The position numbers and the translations under genes were made by a program. Positions 15,425 to 23,188 of a stretch of 37,640 nucleotides of DNA are shown piece after piece; the first letter of the stretch is position 1, and the number at the start of each line of letters is the position of its first letter. Source of the DNA: Pseudonocardia humida (GTDB lineage: Bacteria > Actinomycetota > Actinomycetes > Mycobacteriales > Pseudonocardiaceae); assembly GCF_023898865.1 (NCBI RefSeq), contig NZ_JAGSOV010000080.1, positions 1 to 37,640 on the forward strand, read 5' to 3'. The notes below the pieces were generated by a model that made no database searches, had not been told where the DNA came from, and saw nothing but the letters and a program-made list of their open reading frames with translations.

Positions 15425-16171
15425 ATGAGGGAGAACGCCGGGTACGCGGTGCGGACCAGCGAGCTGGTCAAGGTCTACGGCCGCGGCGCCGCCGAGGTCC
15501 GGGCGCTGGACGGGGTGAGCCTCGACGTCCCGGCCGGTCGCTTCACCGCGATCATGGGTGCGTCCGGCTCGGGCAAGTCGACGCTGATGCACCTGATGGC
15601 CGGGCTGGACACCGCGACGTCGGGATCGGTCCTGCTGGGCGGCACCGAGCTCAGCACCTGCGGTGACGCCGAGCTGACCGCCGTGCGGCGCACCCGGGTC
15701 GGGTTCGTGTTCCAGGCGTTCAACCTGCTGCCGCAGCTGACCGCCGAGCAGAACATGGAGCTGCCCGCCCGGCTGGCCGGGGTGCGCCCCGACCCGGCGT
15801 GGCGCGACCACCTGGTCGACCTGCTGGGCCTGCGGGCCCGGCTGGCGCACCGGCCCACCGAGCTGTCCGGCGGCCAGCAGCAGCGGGTGGCGCTGGCCAG
15901 GGCGCTGCTGACCCGCCCGGACGTGGTCTTCGCCGACGAGCCCACCGGCAACCTGGACACCGTCACCGGCCACGAGGTGCTGGAGCTGCTGCGCTACTCG
16001 GTGCGCGAGCTGGGGCAGACGGTCGTGATGGTCACCCACGACCCGGTGGCGGCGTCCTTCTCCGACGAGGCCGTGCTGCTGCGCGACGGCCGCCTCGCCG
16101 GCTCGTTGCCGTCGCCGCGCCCGGAGGAGGTGCTGGCCGCGCTGGCCGGGTTGTCCGGATCGGTGGCGTGA
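15425..16171 (+). CDS. ABC transporter ATPase (MacB/LolD type), second
   Basis: A 248-residue nucleotide-binding subunit with Walker A GASGSGKST, Q-loop VFQAFNLLPQLTAEQN, signature LSGGQQQRVALARAL, Walker B VVFADEPTGNLD and switch His in VTHDPVA. It is of the same family as the first ATPase but clearly divergent from it. The ATG at 15425 has an AAGGGGGG ribosome site about 4 bases upstream. An in-frame GTG at 15377 overlaps the permease stop (GTGA) and would add 16 residues, so coupling cannot be excluded. With the permease and first ATPase it could form a heterodimeric ATPase pair on one permease; alternatively one ATPase serves a permease elsewhere. Confidence 0.93.
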   Translation: MRENAGYAVRTSELVKVYGRGAAEVRALDGVSLDVPAGRFTAIMGASGSGKSTLMHLMAGLDTATSGSVLLGGTELSTCGDAELTAVRRTRVGFVFQAFNLLPQLTAEQNMELPARLAGVRPDPAWRDHLVDLLGLRARLAHRPTELSGGQQQRVALARALLTRPDVVFADEPTGNLDTVTGHEVLELLRYSVRELGQTVVMVTHDPVAASFSDEAVLLRDGRLAGSLPSPRPEEVLAALAGLSGSVA

Positions 16172-16178
16172 CGGGTCG

Positions 16179-16233
16179 TGCCAGGAAAGCCACCTTCAGG
16201 ACGTCCGGTGTCCTGATGGTGGCTTTCCTGGCA
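16179..16233. repeat. Inverted repeat family A, copy 2 (convergent gap)
   Basis: Perfect 16-bp arms TGCCAGGAAAGCCACC (16179-16194) and GGTGGCTTTCCTGGCA (16218-16233). The centre pairs further (CAGGAC with GTCCTG). It lies between the convergent ABC ATPase and nitroreductase genes, 8 and 22 bp from their ends, so it can serve as a bidirectional terminator. Confidence 0.92.
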
Positions 16234-16254
16234 GCACGTCGGAGCGAGCGGGCG

Positions 16255-16695
16255 TCAGGACTCGATCGGGTCCAGCACGAGCACCGGGATCTGCCGGTCG
16301 GTCTTGGTCTGGTAGTCGGCGTAGTCGGGGTAGGCCGCGACGGCCCGCTCCCACCACTGCGCCCGCTCCTCGCCCTCGACCTGGCGGGCCCGGTAGTCGC
16401 GGACCTCCGTGCCGTCCTGCAGGTCGACCTCGGGGTTGGCGACGATGTTGCGGTACCAGACCGGGTGCTCCGGGGCGCCGCCCTTGGACGCGACCGCGGC
16501 GTAGCGGCCCTCGTGCTCCACCCGCATCAGCGGCACCTTGTACAGCTTGCCGGACTTCGCGCCGCGGATGGTCAGCAGGACGACCGGGCGCCCGTTGATG
16601 GTCGTGCCGTCGGTGGTGCCGTTGGCCAGGATCTTCTCGGTCTGGTCGCGGACCCACCCGGACGGGCTCAGCTCGTACTCACCCTCAAGTGCCAT
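16255..16695 (-). CDS. Deazaflavin (F420)-dependent nitroreductase, Ddn family
   Basis: A 146-residue split-barrel protein of the actinobacterial Ddn/FGD-like group, which uses reduced F420 to reduce quinones and nitro compounds. Hallmarks: PVVLLTIRGAKSGKLYKVPL (about 40-60, cofactor binding), and HPVWYRNIVANPEVDLQDG (about 82-100). Near the C-terminus, VLVLDPIES closes the barrel. The ATG at 16693-16695 gives the usual family length; upstream in-frame codons into the thiD promoter add no conserved sequence. Divergent from thiD with 61 bp between starts. The exact substrate cannot be told from sequence. Confidence 0.9.
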   Translation of the reverse strand: MALEGEYELSPSGWVRDQTEKILANGTTDGTTINGRPVVLLTIRGAKSGKLYKVPLMRVEHEGRYAAVASKGGAPEHPVWYRNIVANPEVDLQDGTEVRDYRARQVEGEERAQWWERAVAAYPDYADYQTKTDRQIPVLVLDPIES

Positions 16696-16756
16696 ACCCC
16701 ATCCAACACAACCGGCCCGCGAACCCATCCGGGTGGCACCCGCTACGGTCGCGACC

Positions 16757-17602
16757 ATGGGGGAACCGGCTGTGGGCACGACACCGCCGCGGGTCATGAC
16801 GATCGCCGGCACCGACTCCGGCGGCGGCGCCGGGGTGGCCGCCGACCTGCGGGCGCTGACCGCCTGCGGGGCGCACGGGTGCGTCGCGGTCACCGCGGTG
16901 ACCGTGCAGAACACGCTCGGCGTCTCCGACGTGCACGTGCTCCCGCCGGCGACGGTGGCCGCGCAGATCATCGCGGTGGCCACCGACATCGGCCTGGACG
17001 CGGCCAAGACCGGCATGCTGGCCGGCGCCCCGACCATCGAGGCGATCGTCGCGGCGTGCGACGAGGTCGGGATCGGCGTCGACGGGCGCACCCCGCTCGT
17101 GCTCGACCCGGTCGCCGCGTCGATGCACGGCGACCAGCTGCTCGCCGACTCCGCGCTCGACGCCTTCCGCACGCTGCTGTTCCCGCGGGCGACGATCGTC
17201 ACCCCCAACCTCGACGAGGTGCGGCTGCTGGTCGGCATCGACGTGCACGACCGCGCGGGCCAGTACGACGCGGCCCGCGCGCTGCACGCCATGGGCGCGC
17301 GGAACGTCCTGGTCAAGGGCGGGCACCTGGTCGAGGACACCGAGTCCTGCGTCGACCTCTTCTACGACGGCGACGACTTCGTGGAGCTGCCCGGGCCGCG
17401 GTTCGACACCGGCGACACCCACGGCAGCGGCGACTCGATGGCGTCGGCGATCGCCGCCGCGCTGGCCAGGGGGGCCTCCGTGGCCGACGCCGTCGCGTTC
17501 GGGAAGCGGTACGTGACCGAGGCCGTGCGCAACGCCTACCCGCTCGGTGCAGGTCACGGGCCGGTCTCGCCGATGTGGACCGTTCGCCACTGGTGGGAGT
17601 GA
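16757..17602 (+). CDS. thiD: Hydroxymethylpyrimidine/phosphomethylpyrimidine kinase
   Basis: A 281-residue ribokinase-fold enzyme that phosphorylates HMP and HMP-P in thiamine synthesis. Visible: TIAGTDSGGGAGVAADL (substrate site, about 15-31), TAVTVQNTLGV, AAKTGMLAG, LDPVAASMHGDQLL, TPNLDEVRLL, VLVKGGHL, and the anion hole/catalytic base region DTGDTHGSGDSMASAIAA near 217-234. Typical family length. The ATG at 16757 is chosen; a TACGGT seven bases upstream and the lack of a ribosome site suggest leaderless initiation, and a second ATG follows 13 codons in. No other thiamine gene is nearby and I see no TPP riboswitch upstream. HMP salvage is also possible. Confidence 0.94.
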   Translation: MGEPAVGTTPPRVMTIAGTDSGGGAGVAADLRALTACGAHGCVAVTAVTVQNTLGVSDVHVLPPATVAAQIIAVATDIGLDAAKTGMLAGAPTIEAIVAACDEVGIGVDGRTPLVLDPVAASMHGDQLLADSALDAFRTLLFPRATIVTPNLDEVRLLVGIDVHDRAGQYDAARALHAMGARNVLVKGGHLVEDTESCVDLFYDGDDFVELPGPRFDTGDTHGSGDSMASAIAAALARGASVADAVAFGKRYVTEAVRNAYPLGAGHGPVSPMWTVRHWWE

Positions 17603-17658
17603 GCCCACCCGATCGACCCGTCGCGCGATGTTGCCCGGCGAACTAGGGTCCCGAATCG

Positions 17659-19923
17659 ATGAGCATCATGGGCACGCGCGTACGCCGCGTCGAGGATCCG
17701 GTCTTCCTCACGCGGGGCGCCACATACACAGACGACCTCACCGACGAGCGGCTGTCCGGTGCCCTGCACCTGACGTTCGTCCGCTCGCCAATGGCCCACG
17801 CCCGCATCACCGGCGTGGACACGACCGCAGCCCGGGAGGCCCCGGGCGTCGTCGCCGTGATCACGGCCGACGAGATGGACCTCGAACCGACCAAGCACTT
17901 CCCGGCCGTCCCCGACGCGATGGCCAGGCCGTGGTTGGCCAAGGACACGGTGCGGTTCGTCGGCGAGCCGGTCGCCGCCGTGCTGACCGAGCACGCCTAC
18001 CAGGGCGAGGACGCCGCCGAGCTGGTCGAGGTCGACTACGACCCGCTGCCCGCGGTGACGACCCTCAAGCAGGCCCTCGCCGACGAGACGCTGCTGTTCC
18101 CCGAGGCCGGCACCAACCTGGCCGTCGCGTTCGGCGGCGAGGACGAGTTCAGCGACGACCTGTTCGCCGACTGCGAGGTCGTCGTCACCCAGGAGATCGT
18201 CAACCAGCGGGTCGCCGCGGCGCCGCTCGAGACGCGCGGCGCGGCCGCGGCCTGGGGCGAGGACGGCCGGGTGACGCTCTTCGCGTCCACCCAGAACGCC
18301 CAGCAGACCAAGGGCGAGGTGGCCGGCTGGCTCGGCGTCGACCCCGGCCTGGTCCACGTCATCACCCCCGACGTGGGCGGCGGGTTCGGGGCCAAGATCG
18401 GCGCCGACCCGGAGTTCGCGCTGGTCGCGTGGCTCGCCCGGCACGTCGGACGCCCGGTGCGGTGGAACGAGTCGCGCTCGGAGAACATGACCGGGATGCT
18501 GCAGGGCCGCGCCCAGCTGCAGACCATCACCATCGGCGGCAACCGCGACGGCAAGGTCCTGGCCTACCGGCTCGACGTGCTCGCCGACGCCGGCGCCTAC
18601 CCGCGGATCGGCGTCGCGCTGCCGACGTTCACCCGGATGATGGCCGGGGGCGTCTACGACATCCCCAAGGTCGAGACCCGGGCCAGGGTGCTGGTCACCA
18701 ACACCACATCGACCGGGGCCTACCGCGGCGCCGGGCGCCCGGAGGCCACCGCGGCCATCGAGCGGGCCATCGACCTGTTCGCCGCGGAGATCGGCAAGGA
18801 CGTCGCCGAGGTCCGCAAGCTCAACGTGCCGCCGCCGGACGCCTTCCCGTACACCAACAAGGGCGGGGCCCAGTACGACAGCGGCGAGTACGCCAAGGCG
18901 ATCGACACCGTCCTGGAGGCCGCGGGCTACCAGGGCCTGCGCGCCGAGCAGAAGGCCCGCCGCGAGCGCGGCGAGGTCCTGCAGCTCGGGATCGGGCTGT
19001 CCTGCTTCGTGGAGATCACCGCGGGCGGGATGACCGCGGAGGACGCCACGGTGGAGGTCCACCCCGACGGCACGGTCACCGTGCTCACCGGAACCTCCCC
19101 ACACGGTCAGGGCCATGCGACGGCATGGGCGATGCTGGCCAGCGAGAAGCTCGGCATCCCGGTCGAGAAGATCACGGTCAAGCACGGCGACACCGACCTG
19201 ATCCCCAAGGGCATCGGCACGATGGGTTCGCGCAGCCTGCAGACCGGTGGCGTCGCCGTCTACCAGGCCGCCGGCGAGCTGGCCGACCTGGCCAAGCAGC
19301 GCGCCGCCGACCTGCTCGAGGCCAACGTCGACGACCTCGAGGTCGCCGACGGCGCGGTCCGGGTGGCCGGCACCGGCACCAGCATCACGCTGGCCGAGCT
19401 GGCCGAGAAGGACCAGCTCCGGATCGAGTCGCACTGGGACGGGCAGATGCCCAGCTTCCCGTTCGGCGCGCACCTGGCCGTGGTCGAGCTGGACATCGAG
19501 TCCGGGAAGGCGGTCGTCGACCGGATCCTGACCATCGACGACGCGGGCACCATCCTCAACCCGCTGCTCGCCGAGGGGCAGCGGCACGGCGGCATCGCCC
19601 AGGGCATCGCCCAGGCGCTGCTGGAGGAGGTCGTCTACGACGCCGACGGCAACCCGCTGACCGCGACCTTCGCCGACTACGGCATCCCGTCCGCGGCCGA
19701 GCTGCCCAGCTTCACGCTGCTGACGATGGAGACCCCGACGCACCTGAACCCGATCGGGGCCAAGGGCATCGGGGAGGCGGGCACGATCGGCGCCACGCCC
19801 GCCGTGCAGAGCGCGGTCTGCGACGCCGTGGCCCACCTCGGCATCCGCCACATCGACATGCCGGCCACCCCGCTGCGGGTGTGGACGGCCATCAACGCGG
19901 CCCAGAACGGGAGCGACGCATGA
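17659..19923 (+). CDS. Molybdenum hydroxylase large subunit (xanthine dehydrogenase/CoxL family)
   Basis: A 754-residue molybdopterin-binding subunit of the xanthine oxidase family. Landmarks: VRRVEDPVFLTRGATYTDDL at the N-terminus, TPDVGGGFGAKIG (molybdopterin contact), the active-site loop GAYRGAGRPEA near residue 355, and the catalytic Glu in GIGEAGTIGA near 705. The loop is AYRGAGR, the form II type, not the AYxCSFR of true CO dehydrogenases, so CO oxidation is not expected; the substrate may be an aldehyde or N-heterocycle. First gene of a tightly overlapping operon (ATGA with the small-subunit gene at 19920). The expected partners, FeS and FAD subunits, follow directly. No maturation chaperone (XdhC/CoxF type) is present nearby. 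Confidence 0.93.
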   Translation: MSIMGTRVRRVEDPVFLTRGATYTDDLTDERLSGALHLTFVRSPMAHARITGVDTTAAREAPGVVAVITADEMDLEPTKHFPAVPDAMARPWLAKDTVRFVGEPVAAVLTEHAYQGEDAAELVEVDYDPLPAVTTLKQALADETLLFPEAGTNLAVAFGGEDEFSDDLFADCEVVVTQEIVNQRVAAAPLETRGAAAAWGEDGRVTLFASTQNAQQTKGEVAGWLGVDPGLVHVITPDVGGGFGAKIGADPEFALVAWLARHVGRPVRWNESRSENMTGMLQGRAQLQTITIGGNRDGKVLAYRLDVLADAGAYPRIGVALPTFTRMMAGGVYDIPKVETRARVLVTNTTSTGAYRGAGRPEATAAIERAIDLFAAEIGKDVAEVRKLNVPPPDAFPYTNKGGAQYDSGEYAKAIDTVLEAAGYQGLRAEQKARRERGEVLQLGIGLSCFVEITAGGMTAEDATVEVHPDGTVTVLTGTSPHGQGHATAWAMLASEKLGIPVEKITVKHGDTDLIPKGIGTMGSRSLQTGGVAVYQAAGELADLAKQRAADLLEANVDDLEVADGAVRVAGTGTSITLAELAEKDQLRIESHWDGQMPSFPFGAHLAVVELDIESGKAVVDRILTIDDAGTILNPLLAEGQRHGGIAQGIAQALLEEVVYDADGNPLTATFADYGIPSAAELPSFTLLTMETPTHLNPIGAKGIGEAGTIGATPAVQSAVCDAVAHLGIRHIDMPATPLRVWTAINAAQNGSDA

Positions 19924-20453
19924 CCGTGAAGGTCGAGATCACCGTCAACGGCGAGTCCACCAGCGCGGACGTCGAGCCGCGCCTGCTGCTCGCGCACTAC
20001 CTGCGCGACCAGCTGGGCCTCAAGGACACCAACGTCGGCTGCGACACCACCTCCTGCGGGGCGTGCACCGTCCTGCTGGACGGCGAGTCGATCAAGTCGT
20101 GCACCGTGCTCGCGGTGCAGGCCGACCAGCAGTCGGTCACCACCATGGAGGGGCTGTCCACCGACTCGGACAACCTGCACCCGGTGCCCGCGGCGTTCCG
20201 CGCCGAGCACGGCCTGCAGTGCGGGTTCTGCACGCCCGGCATGGTGATGGCCGCGGTGAGCCTGCTGGAGGAGAACCCCAAGCCCACCGAGAAGCAGGTC
20301 CGCGAGGGCCTGGAGGGCAACCTCTGCCGCTGCACCGGCTACCACAACATCGTGCGCGCCGTGCTCGCCGCGTCCGGGCAGGACCCCGACAAGGCCGAGG
20401 GCTCCGAGCCGGACATGGTGGCGCCGGGCTTCTCCACCGGGAGCGGCGCATGA
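19920..20453 (+). CDS. Molybdenum hydroxylase 2Fe-2S small subunit (CoxS-like)
   Basis: A 177-residue electron-transfer subunit. The plant-ferredoxin-type cluster uses Cys41, Cys46, Cys49 and Cys61; the helical-domain cluster uses Cys101, Cys104, Cys136 and Cys138 (CGFC... CRC). Family landmarks include LLAHYLRDQLGLKDTNVG and CTPGMVMAA. It has a slightly long acidic C-terminal tail (from about 155). It relays electrons from the molybdenum site in the large subunit to FAD in the medium subunit. Start and stop both overlap neighbours by four bases (ATGA), so the three proteins are probably made in equal amounts. Confidence 0.95.
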   Translation: MTVKVEITVNGESTSADVEPRLLLAHYLRDQLGLKDTNVGCDTTSCGACTVLLDGESIKSCTVLAVQADQQSVTTMEGLSTDSDNLHPVPAAFRAEHGLQCGFCTPGMVMAAVSLLEENPKPTEKQVREGLEGNLCRCTGYHNIVRAVLAASGQDPDKAEGSEPDMVAPGFSTGSGA

Positions 20454-21265
20454 TCCCCGTCGGATTCGCCTACGAGCGCCCGTCCAGCGTGGACGGCGCG
20501 CTGGCGCTGCTCGCCGAGCACGGCGAGGAGGCCTCGGTGATGGCGGGCGGCCACTCGCTGCTGCCGGTGATGAAGCTGCGCCTCGCCGCGCCCGAGCTGA
20601 TCATCGACATCAGCAAGCTGTCCGAGCTGAGCTACGTCAAGGTCGACGGCGACGAGGTGGCCATCGGCGCGGGCACCCGGCACAGCACGGTCGAGCGGTC
20701 CGATGTGCTGGCCGCCGAGTCACCGCTGCTGGCCGGGGTGGCCCGCACGGTCGGCGACCCGCAGGTGCGCCACCGGGGCACCATCGGCGGTTCGCTCGCG
20801 CACGCCGACCCGGCCTCCGACCTGCCCGCCGCGGTGCTCGCGCTGGGCGGGACGGTGGTGCTGCGCAGCCCGCGCGGCACCCGCAGCGTGCCGATCACCG
20901 AGTTCTTCACCGGGGTCTTCTCCACGGCGAAGGAACCCGACGAGCTGCTCGTCGAGATCCGGGTGCCGCGCACCGGCGGCGCCGGGTGGGCCTACGAGAA
21001 GTTCACCCGCCGGGCCAACGACTGGGCCATCGTCGGCGTCGCCGTCGTCGACGGCCGGGTCGGGCTGGTCAACATGGGCCAGACCCCGCTGCGGGCCACC
21101 GCCACCGAGGAGGCGCTGGCCGGCGGGGCGTCGATCGCGGACGCCGCGGCGCTGGCCGACCAGGGCACCGAGCCGCCGGAGGACCTGGCCGGCACGAAGG
21201 AGTACCGCAGGCACCTGGCCCGCGTGCTCACCAGGCGGGCGCTCACCACCGCCGCCGGCGGCTGA
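20450..21265 (+). CDS. Molybdenum hydroxylase FAD-binding medium subunit (CoxM-like)
   Basis: A 271-residue FAD subunit of the xanthine oxidase family. The two FAD-binding motifs are AGGHSLLPVMKLR (about 32-44) and TIGGSLAHADPASD (about 109-122); the C-terminal CO-dehydrogenase-flavoprotein-type domain follows (about 175-270). It passes electrons to an external acceptor such as a quinone or NAD+. Last gene of the operon. The gene order large, small, medium differs from the canonical M-S-L order of CODH operons. A family A hairpin starts 27 bp after the stop. Confidence 0.94.
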   Translation: MIPVGFAYERPSSVDGALALLAEHGEEASVMAGGHSLLPVMKLRLAAPELIIDISKLSELSYVKVDGDEVAIGAGTRHSTVERSDVLAAESPLLAGVARTVGDPQVRHRGTIGGSLAHADPASDLPAAVLALGGTVVLRSPRGTRSVPITEFFTGVFSTAKEPDELLVEIRVPRTGGAGWAYEKFTRRANDWAIVGVAVVDGRVGLVNMGQTPLRATATEEALAGGASIADAAALADQGTEPPEDLAGTKEYRRHLARVLTRRALTTAAGG

Positions 21266-21291
21266 CGCCGGGACCGGCTCCGGCAGGAGTT

Positions 21292-21340
21292 CAGGAAAGC
21301 CACGATGCTGCCCGCAGAGGGCGGCATCGTGGCTTTCCTG
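21292..21340. repeat. Inverted repeat family A, copy 3 (after coxM-like gene)
   Basis: 22-bp arms (21292-21313 and 21319-21340) with one mismatch and a five-base loop, sharing CAGGAAAGCCAC / GTGGCTTTCCTG with copies 1 and 2. It lies between the hydroxylase operon and the kinase gene on the same strand, where it can act as a terminator or mRNA-stabilising hairpin. Confidence 0.93.
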
Positions 21341-21424
21341 CCTTCGGTGCCGCGCTCACCAGGGAAGATCGAGAAAGTTCCGCGGATTTGTGTGATCCGC
21401 GGCGGGCTCGGGAACTACGAGATC

Positions 21425-22564
21425 GTGACCGCCGAGCTCCCCGATCTCTGCCCCAGGGTCGTCGCGGGCCGGTACGTGCTCGGGCGAGTGCTCGGGACGG
21501 GCTCCTCCGCGGTGGTCCGCAGGGCCCGCGACCTGCGCAGCGGCGCCCTCGTGGCGCTCAAGCTTTTCCACCGCGGCGCCACCGACGTCGACCTGCGCCA
21601 GCAGCGCCAGGAGATGGAGGCGCTGGCCAACCTCGACCACCCCGCCCTCGTCGGACTGCGCGACGGCGGCAGCGTGGAGGGTCGCCCGTTCGTGGTGACC
21701 GACCTGGTGAACGGCCCGTCGCTGGACGTGCGGCTCAAACAGGATGGCCCGCTCGACCCGGCCGCCGTGCGCCGCGTGGGCCTGCACGTGGCCCACGCGC
21801 TCGACCACGTGCACCGGGCCGGCTACATCCACCGCGACGTCAAGCCGGCCAACGTGCTCCTCGGCGACGACGGCCGCGCCCGCCTCGCCGACTTCGGCAT
21901 CTCCCGCGCCGTCGACAGCACCGCGGTCACCACCACCGGCTGCATCGTCGGCACCGCCGCCTACCTGGCCCCCGAGCAGGTCCGCGGCGAGCACGTCGGC
22001 CCACCCGCCGATGTCTTCGCGCTGGGCCTGGTGATGCTGGAGGCGATCACCGGGCGCCGGGAGTACCCGGGGCGGGCCATGGAGTCCGCGGTCGCCCGGC
22101 TGCACCGGGTGCCCACGATCCCGGCCGGGCTGCCCGGCGGGCTCACTCCGCTGCTCGCCGCCATGACCAACCCCGACACCGGGGCCCGCCCGACCGCCGC
22201 CGAGGTGGCCGCGTCGCTCTCCTCCGAGACGAGCCCCGCCGCCGCGCCCCCGGCCACCGCCCCGACCCCCGTCGTCGTCCTGGACGACGACGCGCCCGCC
22301 GCCGTGACCCCGCAGCCCGCAGTGGGCCGCGGCGGGCACCGCGGGGCGCACCGCGTCGGGCGGCACCGCCGCGCGGTGCTGCTGCCCGTCGCCGCCGCGG
22401 CGCTGCTGCTGGCCAGCGTGGTCGGAGTGCTCGCGGTGATGATGGGCATCGCCCCGCTCGGCGCCGAGGTCGCCGACACGGCCACCACGATCCCCGCCCT
22501 CCAGCCGGTCCCCGACGCCCCCGCCCTCGAAGCCGTACCCCTCGCCCCCGGCGACACCCCCTGA
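21425..22564 (+). CDS. Ser/Thr protein kinase, membrane-anchored (Hanks type)
   Basis: A 379-residue kinase. Catalytic elements: glycine loop LGTGSSAVV (23-31), Lys46 in ALKLF, helix-C Glu63, HRDVKPANV (Asp138, Asn143), DFG 156-158 and the APEQ motif. A Pro/Ala/Thr and Arg/His-rich juxtamembrane stretch follows (about 270-318), then one transmembrane helix LLPVAAAALLLASVVGVLAV (about 320-342). The ~38-residue outer tail is Pro/Ala-rich, with no PASTA or other sensor domain. The start is uncertain: GTG 21425 gives a compact N-terminus; an in-frame GTG at 21392 adds 11 residues, and the farther ATG lies inside the family A hairpin. Substrates unknown. The 3' end is convergent with a small membrane gene (9-bp gap). 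Confidence 0.9.
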   Translation: MTAELPDLCPRVVAGRYVLGRVLGTGSSAVVRRARDLRSGALVALKLFHRGATDVDLRQQRQEMEALANLDHPALVGLRDGGSVEGRPFVVTDLVNGPSLDVRLKQDGPLDPAAVRRVGLHVAHALDHVHRAGYIHRDVKPANVLLGDDGRARLADFGISRAVDSTAVTTTGCIVGTAAYLAPEQVRGEHVGPPADVFALGLVMLEAITGRREYPGRAMESAVARLHRVPTIPAGLPGGLTPLLAAMTNPDTGARPTAAEVAASLSSETSPAAAPPATAPTPVVVLDDDAPAAVTPQPAVGRGGHRGAHRVGRHRRAVLLPVAAAALLLASVVGVLAVMMGIAPLGAEVADTATTIPALQPVPDAPALEAVPLAPGDTP

Positions 22565-22573
22565 TCCGGGACC

Positions 22574-22882
22574 TCAGCGCCGTCGGGTGACCAGGTACGT
22601 GATGCCCAGGATGACGTCCACGGCCACCCACAGGAACAGGATCACGGCCAGGCCGAGGCCCGCGCCGACCGCCGTCCCAGCCTGGCACGCGCTGAGGGCG
22701 TCGCCGGTCCGACCGTCGCAGTTGTCGGCGGCCCCGGAGAGGCTGCTGACGACCCAGACCAGGAAGAGGGCCTGCACGGCCAGGAACACCCACATGAACA
22801 CGCGCCGCTTGCGCCTCGGCGGGGTGGGCGGGGCCTGGACGCCCTGGGGCTGGTGCGGCTCGTACGAGCTCGGGTGCGTCAC
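22574..22882 (-). CDS. Small two-helix membrane protein, unknown function
   Basis: A 102-residue protein with a Pro/Gln-rich cytosolic N-terminus (1-28, ending in a basic RRKRR), a first helix VFMWVFLAVQALFLVWVVSS (about 28-48), a short loop with two Cys (DNCDGRTGDALSACQAG) that could form a disulfide, and a second helix AVILFLWVAVDVILGITYLV ending RRR. The GTG start (complement of 22880-22882) has AGGAGAT upstream. Similar small Cys-loop membrane proteins are common in actinobacteria, but I cannot name a function. Convergent with the kinase gene. Confidence 0.8.
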   Translation of the reverse strand: MTHPSSYEPHQPQGVQAPPTPPRRKRRVFMWVFLAVQALFLVWVVSSLSGAADNCDGRTGDALSACQAGTAVGAGLGLAVILFLWVAVDVILGITYLVTRRR

Positions 22883-23188
22883 GGGATCTCCTGTTTCGTT
22901 CGGCGTATCCGCCCTCGCCGACGGCCCGGCGCGGATCCGCCGGGTGCTGCTGTCGAGAGGTTCGCCTGCCGTTCGCGGTGGCGGTCGGCGACGTTTCGCC
23001 GGTGACCGGCGCCGGTCGCCCCGTCTGCTCCGGTGCGGGTACCGGACGTGATCAGCCGTCGGCCCTGCTGACCGGGGCGGGGGCGTCCACCACCCACGGG
23101 AGGCGCGGCCGGTGGCGCCGGGTCGTCGATCCGGCACCACGGCGTCCGAGCGGAACCGAACGGGTGGTCTTCGGGCTCGGCGCCCGGA
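22883..23188. other. Intergenic region, nothing recognised
   Basis: About 306 bp between two minus-strand genes. No credible gene, repeat or known RNA is visible. Confidence 0.6.

Noticed and set aside
16696..16756. TPP riboswitch before thiD
   Set aside because: The gap is only 61 bp and lacks the conserved TPP aptamer segments.
17659..19923. Aerobic carbon monoxide dehydrogenase (coxL form I)
   Set aside because: The active-site loop is AYRGAGR, lacking the Cys-Ser of AYxCSFR.
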